DNA of 64,000 nt from positions 2,133,014 through 2,197,013 of the forward strand of contig NZ_CP031700.1 of the NCBI RefSeq assembly GCF_008807015.1, given 5' to 3'. The notes below the pieces were generated by a model. That model was not told where the DNA came from. It ran no database searches and worked only from the letters and a program-made list of their open reading frames with translations. This DNA is from Neisseria zalophi (GTDB lineage: Bacteria > Pseudomonadota > Gammaproteobacteria > Burkholderiales > Neisseriaceae). How positions within the stretch are numbered: position 1 is the stretch's first letter; the number at the start of each line of letters is the position of its first letter. Shown here one piece after another: positions 1 to 7,005 of this stretch. The position numbers and the translations under genes are program-made.

Positions 1-84
1 GGCAAACTGCGCGAACTTTCCCCATTATGGGAAATGTTTAAAGAAGGCATTGACTTGAATACTGTAGAATGGGCCGAACATTAA
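1..84 (+). CDS. iscS: Cysteine desulfurase IscS, C-terminal end only
   Basis: The window opens inside this gene. The last 27 codons read GKLRELSPLWEMFKEGIDLN then TVEWAEH and a TAA stop, which matches the conserved IscS tail (RELSPLWEMYKEG... in Escherichia coli). IscS is the PLP enzyme that takes sulfur from cysteine and passes it to IscU; this tail is the part that docks IscU. The active-site residues lie outside the window. It is followed by iscU on the same strand, as in classical isc operons. Confidence 0.9.
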   Translation, partial: GKLRELSPLWEMFKEGIDLNTVEWAEH

Positions 85-102
85 GAATAACCGGAAACAA
101 TC

Positions 103-129
103 GGCCGTCTGAAACGGTTTCAGACGGCC
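103..129. repeat. Inverted DUS pair between iscS and iscU
   Basis: GGCCGTCTGAAA and its reverse complement are separated by 3 bases, giving a perfect 12-bp stem. It lies in the iscS-iscU gap. Because both genes are expected in one operon it may act as an attenuator or mRNA processing hairpin rather than a full terminator; no T-run follows. Confidence 0.6.
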
Positions 130-171
130 AAACGAAACGAACAACCATACCAATACACAAGGAACCCTATC

Positions 172-558
172 ATGGCATATAGCGATAAAGTAATTGATCA
201 TTACGAAAACCCCCGTAACGTCGGCTCTTTTGACAAAGACGACAACGACGTCGGTACCGGCATGGTCGGCGCCCCGGCCTGCGGCGACGTAATGAAACTC
301 CAAATCAAAGTAAACGATAACGGCGTAATTGAAGATGCCAAATTTAAAACCTACGGTTGCGGTTCTGCCATTGCCTCTTCATCACTAATTACCGAATGGG
401 TAAAAGGCAAAAGCTTGGACGAAGCTTTATCGATTAAAAACAACCAGATTGCCGAAGAACTGGAACTGCCACCAGTAAAAGTACACTGCTCTATCTTGGC
501 TGAAGACGCGATTAAAGCCGCAGTTTCCGACTATAAAAAGAAACACGGCGGCGAATAA
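172..558 (+). CDS. iscU: Fe-S cluster scaffold protein IscU
   Basis: A 128-residue protein of normal IscU length. The three cluster-ligating cysteines are at 37, 63 and 106, with the regulatory aspartate at 39 (ACGD). The LPPVK motif at 99-103 is the sequence recognised by the HscA chaperone. IscU holds the nascent [2Fe-2S] cluster made with sulfur from IscS. An AAGGAA ribosome site stands 8 bases before the ATG. Its chaperone HscA and ferredoxin are not next door but at 27.5-29.9 kb. Confidence 0.97.
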   Translation: MAYSDKVIDHYENPRNVGSFDKDDNDVGTGMVGAPACGDVMKLQIKVNDNGVIEDAKFKTYGCGSAIASSSLITEWVKGKSLDEALSIKNNQIAEELELPPVKVHCSILAEDAIKAAVSDYKKKHGGE

Positions 559-725
559 AGTAAGGTGTGTGCGGCTCTCCGCCTTATCCTATCTTTCGAT
601 CATAGCGGCATAGCTCATTGCCGCTGTTGGCACGGATAATGGTTTCTTCCATATCCGGAATAATAATTGGCACATTCTTCAGCTGAAAACATACCAATAC
701 AATTGGTTGATATAAAGGAAAAGCC

Positions 726-1004
726 ATGCCGTTCAGCGAAACGGAAATCCAATCCCTATTGGCACAAAAAGGCATTGGCAAAACCATATTGCAACGCTTA
801 CAACAAATGGGTTTAGATAGCGTGTCGACTCTGGCCTGTGCCAATATAGATGATGTTTTAACACAAGGTTCGGCACTTACCGGCTCAACCTGCTGGAAAA
901 ACAGCCCACAGGCAAAAGCTGCGATCAGCAATGCTATTGCATGGGCACAACAACAGTCGGTCTCCCCAAAGCCAACCTATAAAACGGAAAATAAACAGAC
1001 ATGA
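726..1004 (+). CDS. Small helix-hairpin-helix protein within the isc operon
   Basis: A 92-residue protein without signal peptide or membrane segment. Residues 8-32 ([20 protein letters not shown]) look like a helix-hairpin-helix with the G-I-G turn, followed by a second helical stretch with SVSTLA and DDVL, as in nucleic-acid-binding HhH folds. Cysteines occur at 38 and 56. An AAGGAA ribosome site precedes it, and its TGA stop overlaps the iscA ATG (ATGA), so it is translationally coupled to iscA. The HhH call is from pattern only. A role in Fe-S supply to a nucleic-acid enzyme, or in regulation, is speculation. Confidence 0.75.
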   Translation: MPFSETEIQSLLAQKGIGKTILQRLQQMGLDSVSTLACANIDDVLTQGSALTGSTCWKNSPQAKAAISNAIAWAQQQSVSPKPTYKTENKQT

Positions 1005-1321
1005 TTACCCTTACCGAAAAAGCAGCCAATCATATCCAAAACTTTCTTACCAAACGTGGTAAAGGCGAAGGCATCCGCTTGGGCGTAAAAACCAGTGGCT
1101 GCTCAGGCATGGCCTATACTTTGGAATTTGTGGATGAAGTCCAACCCGAAGATATGGTGTTTGAAGGTTTCGGCGTGAAAGTCTTTGTCGATCCCAAAAG
1201 CCACGTTTATTTAGACGGTACCGAATTGGACTACACCAAAGAAGGTTTGCAGGAAGGCTTTAAATTCCAAAACCCAAACGTGAAAGACGAATGCGGTTGC
1301 GGCGAAAGCTTCCACGTTTGA
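1001..1321 (+). CDS. iscA: A-type Fe-S carrier IscA
   Basis: A 106-residue HesB/IscA-type protein. The conserved cysteines are at 34 (TSGCSG) and at 98 and 100 (ECGCGESF), the standard C-x(n)-C-x-C set used to hold an iron or [Fe-S] cluster passed from IscU to clients. Its start overlaps the stop of the small HhH gene by four bases. After its stop come two DUS-based stem-loops, so the isc cluster ends here, without hscB, hscA or fdx. Confidence 0.95.
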   Translation: MITLTEKAANHIQNFLTKRGKGEGIRLGVKTSGCSGMAYTLEFVDEVQPEDMVFEGFGVKVFVDPKSHVYLDGTELDYTKEGLQEGFKFQNPNVKDECGCGESFHV

Positions 1322-1334
1322 TGATTGCCCTATT

Positions 1335-1381
1335 CAGTTTTAGACGGCCTATTTTCAATCATACAGGCCGTCTGAAAACTG
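1335..1381. terminator. DUS-pair terminator after iscA (first)
   Basis: AGGCCGTCTGAAAACTG at 1365-1381 pairs with an upstream arm at 1335-1350. The left arm lacks one C (CAGTTTTAGACGGCCT), so one base bulges. It follows the iscA stop by 13 bases. Confidence 0.6.
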
Positions 1382-1432
1382 TTTTGCCATAATCTCAATA
1401 CCTTGTCTGATTTTATGGCCTCATAAAATTCT

Positions 1433-1464
1433 AGGTCGTCTGAAATATTTTTTTCAGACGGCCT
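1433..1464. terminator. DUS-pair terminator after iscA (second, variant arm)
   Basis: The left arm is AGGTCGTCTGAAA and the right arm is TTTCAGACGGCCT, 13-base arms with one G-T opposition and a 6-base T-rich loop. The left arm matches the AGGTCGTCTGAA dialect described for the N. mucosa/sicca group, while the right arm is the AG form used elsewhere in the window. Confidence 0.6.
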
Positions 1465-1536
1465 TTTCAATATCATCAAAATCATTCATAAACCTTATCG
1501 CCCACCCCTACGGCCATTAGGTTTCAGCAGCAGATA

Positions 1537-1545
1537 TGCTATACT
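1537..1545 (+). promoter_or_regulatory. Extended -10 promoter element for ppa
   Basis: TGCTATACT fits an extended -10 (TG-n-TATACT) 39 bases before the ppa ATG. The same nine bases, with similar flanks (ATGCTATACTC then C-rich), stand before trpE at 49951-49959. No clear -35 is seen, which suits an extended -10 promoter. Confidence 0.55.
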
Positions 1546-1584
1546 CGCCCCCATCCGAAACCGATACGAATCAAGGAAAATACA

Positions 1585-2121
1585 ATGGCTGATTTCAATA
1601 AAATCCTAACTCCCGGCGATGTAGACGGCGGCATTATCAACGTTGTCAACGAAATTCCTGCTGGCAGCAACCACAAAATCGAATGGAACCGCAAAGTTGC
1701 CGCATTCCAACTCGACCGTGTAGAACCTGCTATTTTTGCCAAACCGACCAACTACGGCTTTATTCCGCAAACATTAGATGAAGACGGCGACGAACTCGAT
1801 GTATTGTTGATTACCGAACAGCCTTTGGCAACCGGTGTCTTTTTAGAAGCCAAAGTTATCGGCGTGATGAAATTTGTCGACGATGGCGAAGTAGACGACA
1901 AAATCGTATGCGTACCGGCAGACGACCGCAACAACGGCAACGCCTATAACAGCCTGAGCGACTTGCCCGCCCAATTAATCAAACAAATCGAATTCCATTT
2001 CAACAACTACAAAGCCCTGAAAAAACCGGGCTCCACCCAAGTACAATCATGGGGCGATGTAGCGGAAGCCAAAGCGGTTATTAAAGAATCTATCGAACGC
2101 TGGAACGCGCAAGCAAAATAA
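1585..2121 (+). CDS. ppa: Inorganic pyrophosphatase (family I)
   Basis: A 178-residue soluble family I pyrophosphatase that hydrolyses PPi to two phosphates and so pulls biosynthetic reactions forward. The signature DEDGDELDVLL carries the Mg2+-binding aspartates, and KPTNYGFIPQT is the usual upstream active-site strand. Length is typical for bacterial hexameric enzymes. An AAGGAA ribosome site precedes the ATG. It is a single-gene unit with its own extended -10 promoter and a DUS hairpin after the stop. Confidence 0.97.
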   Translation: MADFNKILTPGDVDGGIINVVNEIPAGSNHKIEWNRKVAAFQLDRVEPAIFAKPTNYGFIPQTLDEDGDELDVLLITEQPLATGVFLEAKVIGVMKFVDDGEVDDKIVCVPADDRNNGNAYNSLSDLPAQLIKQIEFHFNNYKALKKPGSTQVQSWGDVAEAKAVIKESIERWNAQAK

Positions 2122-2139
2122 AGCTTTCTTTATTAAACA

Positions 2140-2169
2140 CAGGCCGTCTGAAAGATTTCAGACGGCCTG
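2140..2169. terminator. DUS-pair terminator between ppa and abrB-like gene
   Basis: CAGGCCGTCTGAAA-GA-TTTCAGACGGCCTG, a perfect 14-bp stem with a 2-base loop. It lies between converging genes and can serve both strands. Confidence 0.8.
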
Positions 2170-2193
2170 TTGTATATAGCAGAATCGGTTCCA

Positions 2194-3228
2194 TCATTTC
2201 ACAAAAAAACGGGCAAAAAAACGATGCAACACATCGGCCGTGCCAATAACCACCACCATTCTGGAAACATGAAATGCCGTCACCAAAGGCACGCCTAATC
2301 GTAAGGTCTTAGCCGTAATCGTCATTTCCGTTACCCCGCCCGGTGCCAGCCCCAGCCCTAAAGTAGGCAGTGACACCGCCACCGTATTGGCCAATAAATA
2401 GGTAACCAATGCGGTTAATAACAACGAAACCGCCACATTAACCGCCACCACCGTCAGCAATCGCGGCGCACTCCGGAAAAAACCCGGCACAAACTTATTG
2501 CCCAACGACCACCCGATAACAAGCTGGCTGATATGCGAGATAGACGACGGAATAGCCGAAAGATGAATTTCGCACAACGTCAATAAAGTGGCTGCGGCCA
2601 ACGGGCCGAATGTCCACGGATTCGTCCACTTAAACCATTCAAACAAACGCGCACACGCATAGCCGCACACAAACAACCCAAGCAACCCGAACCAATGAAC
2701 GGACGTGTTGTAAGCCAAATTACCGCTATCGGTATTGTGAAAACCCATATATTGATAAAAAAACGGCACAATGGTCACAATCATCAGCACCCGCAAAGAG
2801 TGTGCCGACACCACTTTACCAATATCCGCCCCTTTCTCAGCAGCCATATAAGCCATCTGGCTGGCCCCGCCCATAGCCGAAGCATACCAAGCCGTTGCAA
2901 AATCAACCTTAGCACGGCGATACATAAACAGACTACCGAAAATACCCAACGATAGGGAAAACAACATGCCGAAGATCATCAGCGGCCAATAAGTCAACAA
3001 TATCGCCGCCATCTGCGGGGTGAAATACAGGCCGAGCGAAAGACCGATAACCATCAGGCCGGTTTTGGTAGACCATGCCGGCGCACGAACCGGCACCCCG
3101 TTCAACCCAAAAACAGCCGTTGCCAGCAACGGGCCGAGCAGCCAGGGAATCGGTATATGGGTGACATCGGCCAACCAAGCACCACCCAAAGCAATCATAA
3201 AACCGGATAGATATTTTATCGAAGCCAT
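2194..3228 (-). CDS. AbrB-family integral membrane protein
   Basis: A 344-residue, very hydrophobic protein with about ten membrane segments. It resembles the AbrB duplication family (PF05145, once called ammonia monooxygenase-like). The conserved LGLGLAPGGVTEMTITAK near residues 290-307 and the earlier related SAMGGASQMAYMAAEKG near 140-156 are the two repeated halves. Function in the family is unsettled; many members lie next to tripartite tricarboxylate transporter genes. Here its ATG overlaps the stop of a TctA relic (TAATG), consistent with an ancestral operon. The gene itself looks intact. Confidence 0.85.
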   Translation of the reverse strand: MASIKYLSGFMIALGGAWLADVTHIPIPWLLGPLLATAVFGLNGVPVRAPAWSTKTGLMVIGLSLGLYFTPQMAAILLTYWPLMIFGMLFSLSLGIFGSLFMYRRAKVDFATAWYASAMGGASQMAYMAAEKGADIGKVVSAHSLRVLMIVTIVPFFYQYMGFHNTDSGNLAYNTSVHWFGLLGLFVCGYACARLFEWFKWTNPWTFGPLAAATLLTLCEIHLSAIPSSISHISQLVIGWSLGNKFVPGFFRSAPRLLTVVAVNVAVSLLLTALVTYLLANTVAVSLPTLGLGLAPGGVTEMTITAKTLRLGVPLVTAFHVSRMVVVIGTADVLHRFFARFFVK

Positions 3229-3384
3229 TATTCAGCCATTTTAAAGCCGATCAAGAAGATATTCAGAGCCAATAAAATCACATTACCGATAAACAATGAT
3301 GCAATCAACCCCCCATACAATATCAAACTGTTCGCCGAACAGTTTCGAGCCGAGCGCACTCAGAGTTTCACCAATACTGAAAAA
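3228..3384 (-). pseudogene. Relic of a TctA-type (DUF112) tripartite transporter permease
   Basis: Upstream of the AbrB gene the minus strand reads SKLFGEQFDIVWG in one frame and then GLIASLFIGNVILLALN in the next. Together these match the TctA C-terminal signature (P.LF...P..VWGLIAS..IGN..LL.LN). The two frames join at a run of six Gs (3309-3314 on the plus strand, as Cs); five Gs would restore VWGLIAS. After IFLIGFKMAE the reading stops in a TAATG shared with the AbrB start. The 5' two thirds of the gene and the usual C-terminal tail are missing. This is an inference from sequence pattern and was not database-checked. Confidence 0.6.
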
Positions 3385-3516
3385 ACAATCACAATCGTTG
3401 CAACCCGACTGCTACTTGAAAATTTAATCGGTAATTATATACACCCATCATCACCAAACTTAAGCTAAAAAGCACTACATACCGATTCAAATCATTTAAG
3501 TTAAAAAACTACCAAA

Positions 3517-3550
3517 GAAACGCCGTCTGAAATTATTCAGACGGCGTTTC
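3517..3550. terminator. Hairpin with variant DUS (ACGCCGTCTGAA), downstream of hiuH
   Basis: GAAACGCCGTCTGAA at 3517-3531 and its perfect complement at 3536-3550 form a 15-bp stem with a 4-base loop. The usual G before GCCGTCTGAA is a C, matched in the opposite arm. It lies 13 bases after the hydroxyisourate hydrolase stop on the minus strand and is likely its terminator. Confidence 0.75.
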
Positions 3551-3562
3551 TTGACCCCTCTA

Positions 3563-3973
3563 TCAACTACCTCGATAAGTAGAATAACCGAACGGAGATA
3601 ATGTAATCGGCACATGATAATGATTGCCGTCTTTCAATTCAAAAGAAACTTCTACAAACGGGTAAAAATTATCCACTTTATCCCGAGCAAAGTACTCTTT
3701 AGTTTTGAATTTCAGTTTATAAGTACCTTTGTTATCTTTTCCTTCTCTTAACGGCAAAAAATTTGTGATCCTACCGTTATTATCGGTTTTGTTCTCACCA
3801 ACCTCATCCCATTGACCCTGAGCATTCATTTTATACAATTCGACACTAACATTGGATGCAGGCTTGCCTTTACGAATATCCAAAATATGCGTGCTCAACT
3901 GATAATTATCCGCGGCAAAAACAGATGATGCCAAACCGCTAAAAATAATACAAAGTATAGTTTGTAATTTCAT
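3563..3973 (-). CDS. uraH: Periplasmic 5-hydroxyisourate hydrolase (transthyretin-like)
   Basis: A 136-residue protein whose first 21 residues form a Sec signal peptide ending SVFA, cut before ADNYQ. The mature part is a transthyretin-like hydrolase: STHILD near the start holds the first catalytic histidine, NHYHVPITLSPFGYSTYRGS closes the protein with the second histidine and the diagnostic YRGS end. The enzyme converts 5-hydroxyisourate to OHCU in urate breakdown. No other urate genes are near, so the natural substrate is uncertain. The ATG at 3973 is chosen over a GTG one codon earlier because it sits better behind AAGGAG. Confidence 0.88.
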   Translation of the reverse strand: MKLQTILCIIFSGLASSVFAADNYQLSTHILDIRKGKPASNVSVELYKMNAQGQWDEVGENKTDNNGRITNFLPLREGKDNKGTYKLKFKTKEYFARDKVDNFYPFVEVSFELKDGNHYHVPITLSPFGYSTYRGS

Positions 3974-4000
3974 CACTCGTCTCCTTATATTTAAAGCTGT

Positions 4001-5398
4001 TTAAAGCCATTTATCCGGTTCAGGCAATAACTTGCCCGGATTCATAATATTATACGGATCCAATTGCTTTTTAATAGCACGCATCAAGTTCAGTTCAGTT
4101 TCACTCCGCACTTTAGGCAACCAATGTTTTTTAATCTGTCCGATACCGTGCTCTGCAGCAATGGTTCCTTCACATTGGAAAACATTGGCATAAACCACCT
4201 CATTAACCGCATTTTCATACTCATAAACCCGATTATCCGAGATATCCAGTAAAAAAGTATTGTAATGCAGGCTTCCGTCACCCAAGTGACCGAAAACTAC
4301 AATCTGAATATCTTTAAAAGCTGTCTGAAGTGCTTTGCCGCAGTTTTCTACAAACTCAGCCACACGGGCAATCGGTACCGCAATATCATGCTTGATGCTG
4401 ACACCGAGATTACGCTGTGCCGCAGAAATATTTTCACGCAACCGCCATAATTCGGAACGCTCCGATTCCGAATGCGCTAAAACCGCATTCTCAAAACCGT
4501 TATCCATTAAAAACTCAGCCAATAACGTACCTAAATCCTCCCGCGCAACCGAATCGGTTAATTCCATTAATACATGCCATGGTGCTTCAATAGGCTCACG
4601 ACTTTGGCTAAAATCAGCCGATAGGGTCAATGCAAATTGGCTGATAAGCTCGAAACTGCTTAAGCGTCCGGAAAATGCTCCTTGTACCAACGACAACAAA
4701 GTGACTGCCTGCTCAATTGATTGAACGCCCACCCAAGCAGTCTCTTTAATAGTTGGTTGTGCAAATAATTTCAGTGTTGCACCCGTAATCACACCTAAAG
4801 TACCTTCACTACCGATAAAAAGATGGCGTAAATCATAACCGGTAGTATTTTTATGAAGGGGATTCAAATGAGATATCAACTCACCATTAGGTAATACAAC
4901 TTCTAACCCCAAAACCAAATCGCGCATCGCACCATAGCGCAATACATTCAATCCGCCGGCATTACAAGCAATATTACCGCCGATTTGACAAGAGCCCTCA
5001 CTCGCCAGACTCAGCGGGAAAAACCGTCCCGCTTTGGAAGCCGCTTCTTGCACATTTTGCAACACGACACCTGAATCTACCGTAATCGCATTATCTGCCA
5101 CATTAATTTCCCGAATACGATTGAGCTTGGATAGATTGAGTAATACACCGCCATTGGGTACCGCTCCGCCGCACAATCCGGTATTCCCTCCCTGAGGGGT
5201 AACACTAATCCGGTTTGCAAAGCAAAAAGCCATTAATTGCCTGACATGTTCGACACTTTCAGGCTGTACGATAATATCGGCATACCCCGTATAACGCTTA
5301 CGTTGGTCAACCAATAATGCCGTACTGTCTTCCAATATTTCCGAAGAATTGAGAAATCTTTTCAGCTGTTGTTTGATTTCTATCGGATTCATATTCAT
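4001..5398 (-). CDS. FAD-linked 2-hydroxyacid dehydrogenase (GlcD / D-2-hydroxyglutarate type)
   Basis: A 465-residue flavoprotein. The N-terminal FAD-binding (PCMH) domain shows PQGGNTGLCGG at about 68-78 and SEGSCQIGGNIACNAGG, the pyrophosphate-binding loops. The C-terminal domain carries GHLGDGSLHYN, the metal-binding motif of D-2-hydroxyacid dehydrogenases, and EHGIGQIKKHWL before a conserved NPGKLL end. It should oxidise a D-2-hydroxyacid such as D-lactate or D-2-hydroxyglutarate and pass electrons onward. No membrane segment or Fe-S motif is visible. Substrate cannot be told from sequence. Confidence 0.9.
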   Translation of the reverse strand: MNMNPIEIKQQLKRFLNSSEILEDSTALLVDQRKRYTGYADIIVQPESVEHVRQLMAFCFANRISVTPQGGNTGLCGGAVPNGGVLLNLSKLNRIREINVADNAITVDSGVVLQNVQEAASKAGRFFPLSLASEGSCQIGGNIACNAGGLNVLRYGAMRDLVLGLEVVLPNGELISHLNPLHKNTTGYDLRHLFIGSEGTLGVITGATLKLFAQPTIKETAWVGVQSIEQAVTLLSLVQGAFSGRLSSFELISQFALTLSADFSQSREPIEAPWHVLMELTDSVAREDLGTLLAEFLMDNGFENAVLAHSESERSELWRLRENISAAQRNLGVSIKHDIAVPIARVAEFVENCGKALQTAFKDIQIVVFGHLGDGSLHYNTFLLDISDNRVYEYENAVNEVVYANVFQCEGTIAAEHGIGQIKKHWLPKVRSETELNLMRAIKKQLDPYNIMNPGKLLPEPDKWL

Positions 5399-5543
5399 AT
5401 AAATACCATCTGAAAGTGTAATGAGGAGTCATCAAGTAGTCTTAAGGATAAATTATAAAGATATAAATTTATATTTACATATAAGATTAAATAAGTATAT
5501 TGAAACAACTATTGATATAAATAGGAATTTGATATGGATAAAT

Positions 5544-5579
5544 AAAAAAGCAGAGTACGAAATGTACCCTGCTTTTTTT
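5544..5579. terminator. Terminator after the alanine-rich lipoprotein gene
   Basis: AAAAAAGCAG-A-GTAC and GTAC-C-CTGCTTTTTT face each other around a 5-base loop, giving a stem with A/T tails on both sides. It is the only hairpin in the gap and follows the lipoprotein gene on the minus strand. Confidence 0.75.
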
Positions 5580-5606
5580 ACATATTCGGAAATATGATTC
5601 TTTAAT

Positions 5607-5912
5607 TTAGTTTGCAGCAGCAGAAGCTTCGGCAGCAGTTTCAGTAGCAGAAGCAGCAGCTTCGGCAGCAACAGCAGCTTCAGCAACAGCAGCAGAAGCA
5701 TCGCTGTCACCTTCAGCCACAGCTTCTTGAGCATCAGCAGCAGCTTCAGACGCAGCTTCTTGAGCATCAACAGCAGCTTCAGATGCAGCTTCAGCAGCAT
5801 TTTGTAAAGCTTCAGATGCATTTTGAACCGCATCTTGGGCTTGTTGTGCGTGATCGCCACAAGCAGCTAAGAACAAAGACATTAAAGCAGCAGCAAGTAA
5901 AGATTTTTTCAT
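5607..5912 (-). CDS. Alanine-rich small lipoprotein with 11-residue repeats
   Basis: A 101-residue protein starting MKKSLLAAALMSLFLAAC; the lipobox LAAC puts the lipidated cysteine at 18. The mature part is almost wholly Ala, Glu, Asp, Gln and Ser and shows an 11-residue period (EAASEAAVDAQ, EAASEAAADAQ), mirrored in the DNA by CAGCTTCTTGAGCATCA at 5720-5736 and 5753-5769, exactly 33 bases apart. This predicts one long amphipathic acidic helix anchored to a membrane. An AAAAGGT ribosome site precedes the start; longer upstream starts would spoil the signal peptide. The family is not recognised. Confidence 0.85.
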   Translation of the reverse strand: MKKSLLAAALMSLFLAACGDHAQQAQDAVQNASEALQNAAEAASEAAVDAQEAASEAAADAQEAVAEGDSDASAAVAEAAVAAEAAASATETAAEASAAAN

Positions 5913-6393
5913 TTTCAAATACCTTTTAAATCGATTTAAAAAAACAAATATGAGGTAATCTTCTTTAATATAAGCCTCATAAGAATTCATCGCTGAACCT
6001 TGACAATTATGCATGATAGAAAAAATCAATGCAATGTAAGCAGTTTGCGTTTTCAGCAAGAATATGGTGGGTTAGTCACCTTTACACCCAAATAAGTTCG
6101 GCGTATAAAGAAAAAATTTACATTTTTTTTGTAAAAAAATAAAATTTCGCATCTATATTTCAAAATTAATTTTGAAATGTTAAAAATTAAAAAAAATAAT
6201 TTATAAAATCGAATTTTATTGTTATTTTAATAAACAGTAGTATATAAGCAACACGGCAAAAGTAACCACTCGCCTCTATCTTGCTACTTTTACAAGCCTG
6301 AGAATACCCTCCATACATTCAGCCCAGCTATGTTGTGCTACAATTATCACTTTATTTTTCATTGATTATATACAACGCATAAGGATCTTCCAC
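5913..6393. other. AT-rich intergenic region between lipoprotein and slyD
   Basis: This region separates divergent genes. It holds no credible gene. Bases 6110-6235 are extremely AT-rich, and 6157-6178 is a perfect 22-base palindrome centred on TTAA. An extended -10 for slyD lies near its right end. Confidence 0.7.
6336..6344 (+). promoter_or_regulatory. Extended -10 promoter element for slyD
   Basis: TGCTACAAT matches TG-n-TACAAT, 50 bases before the slyD ATG. No good -35 hexamer is seen at the right distance. Confidence 0.45.
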
Positions 6394-6873
6394 ATGGCTA
6401 TTCAAAAAAATTCCGTTGTCACGCTTCACTATAAAATGTTTGATGCAAACGAACAGCTGATTGATGAAACGGAACAACCGATTGTCTATCTCCACGGAGG
6501 TTACGACGGCATTTTCCCTCTAGTGGAAGAAGCATTACATGGTAAAGAAGTCGGCGATACAGTTGATGTACAACTGGCTCCGGATGATGCATTTGGCGAA
6601 CAAAACCCGGAATTGGTACGTATTGAAAGCGTAGACGTTTTCCCCGTCGAAGTAGAAGTCGGCATGATGTTTGAAGCTGACGATCCGGAAACCGGTGACG
6701 TATGGGTTTACCGTGTAACCGACGTTGCTGACGGCAAAGCAGTTGTTGACGGCAACCATCCTTTGGCCGGCATGAAAATTCACTTCCAAGCAACAGTAGA
6801 AGATGTACGCGATGCAACCGAAGAAGAAATCGCTCATGGTCATGTACATGGTGAACATGGTCATCATCATTAA
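6394..6873 (+). CDS. slyD: FKBP-type peptidyl-prolyl isomerase SlyD
   Basis: A 159-residue protein with the SlyD plan: an FKBP core split by an insert-in-flap chaperone domain (about residues 70-125), and a metal-binding histidine tail, HGHVHGEHGHHH. The start AIQKNSVVTLHYKMFDANEQLIDET is typical. It catalyses proline isomerisation in the cytoplasm, acts as a chaperone and can bind Ni2+ through the tail. The tail is shorter than in E. coli and lacks its cysteines. An AAGGAT ribosome site precedes the ATG; a strong symmetrical terminator follows. Confidence 0.93.
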   Translation: MAIQKNSVVTLHYKMFDANEQLIDETEQPIVYLHGGYDGIFPLVEEALHGKEVGDTVDVQLAPDDAFGEQNPELVRIESVDVFPVEVEVGMMFEADDPETGDVWVYRVTDVADGKAVVDGNHPLAGMKIHFQATVEDVRDATEEEIAHGHVHGEHGHHH

Positions 6874-6890
6874 AATACGATTAAATATAC

Positions 6891-6931
6891 CAATACAAAA
6901 ACGGTCGGTTTATCCGACCGTTTTTGTATTG
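6891..6931. terminator. Rho-independent terminator after slyD
   Basis: CAATACAAAAACGGTCGG and its perfect complement enclose TTTAT; the stem carries A-run and T-run sides, so it can stop transcription from either strand. It is not DUS-based. Confidence 0.9.
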
Positions 6932-7005
6932 AAAACCCGTAAATTAGGTAATAAGGAAACGGCCTATACCGTTGCCATGTAAAAAAAACAGCTTATCCAA
7001 TATGA

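Noticed and set aside
584..931. 115-codon minus-strand frame opposite the HhH gene
   Set aside because: It overlaps the HhH gene, which has a ribosome site and operon coupling; the minus frame has no recognised motif.
3325..3345. 21-base near-palindrome (AAACTGTTCG / CGAACAGTTT)
   Set aside because: It lies inside the TctA relic and encodes KLFGEQF there, so it is probably coding sequence by descent rather than an operator.
5453..5860. Leu/Lys-rich reading frame antisense to the alanine-rich lipoprotein
   Set aside because: It is a frame shadow of the GCA/GCT-rich repeat and has no start context or family likeness.
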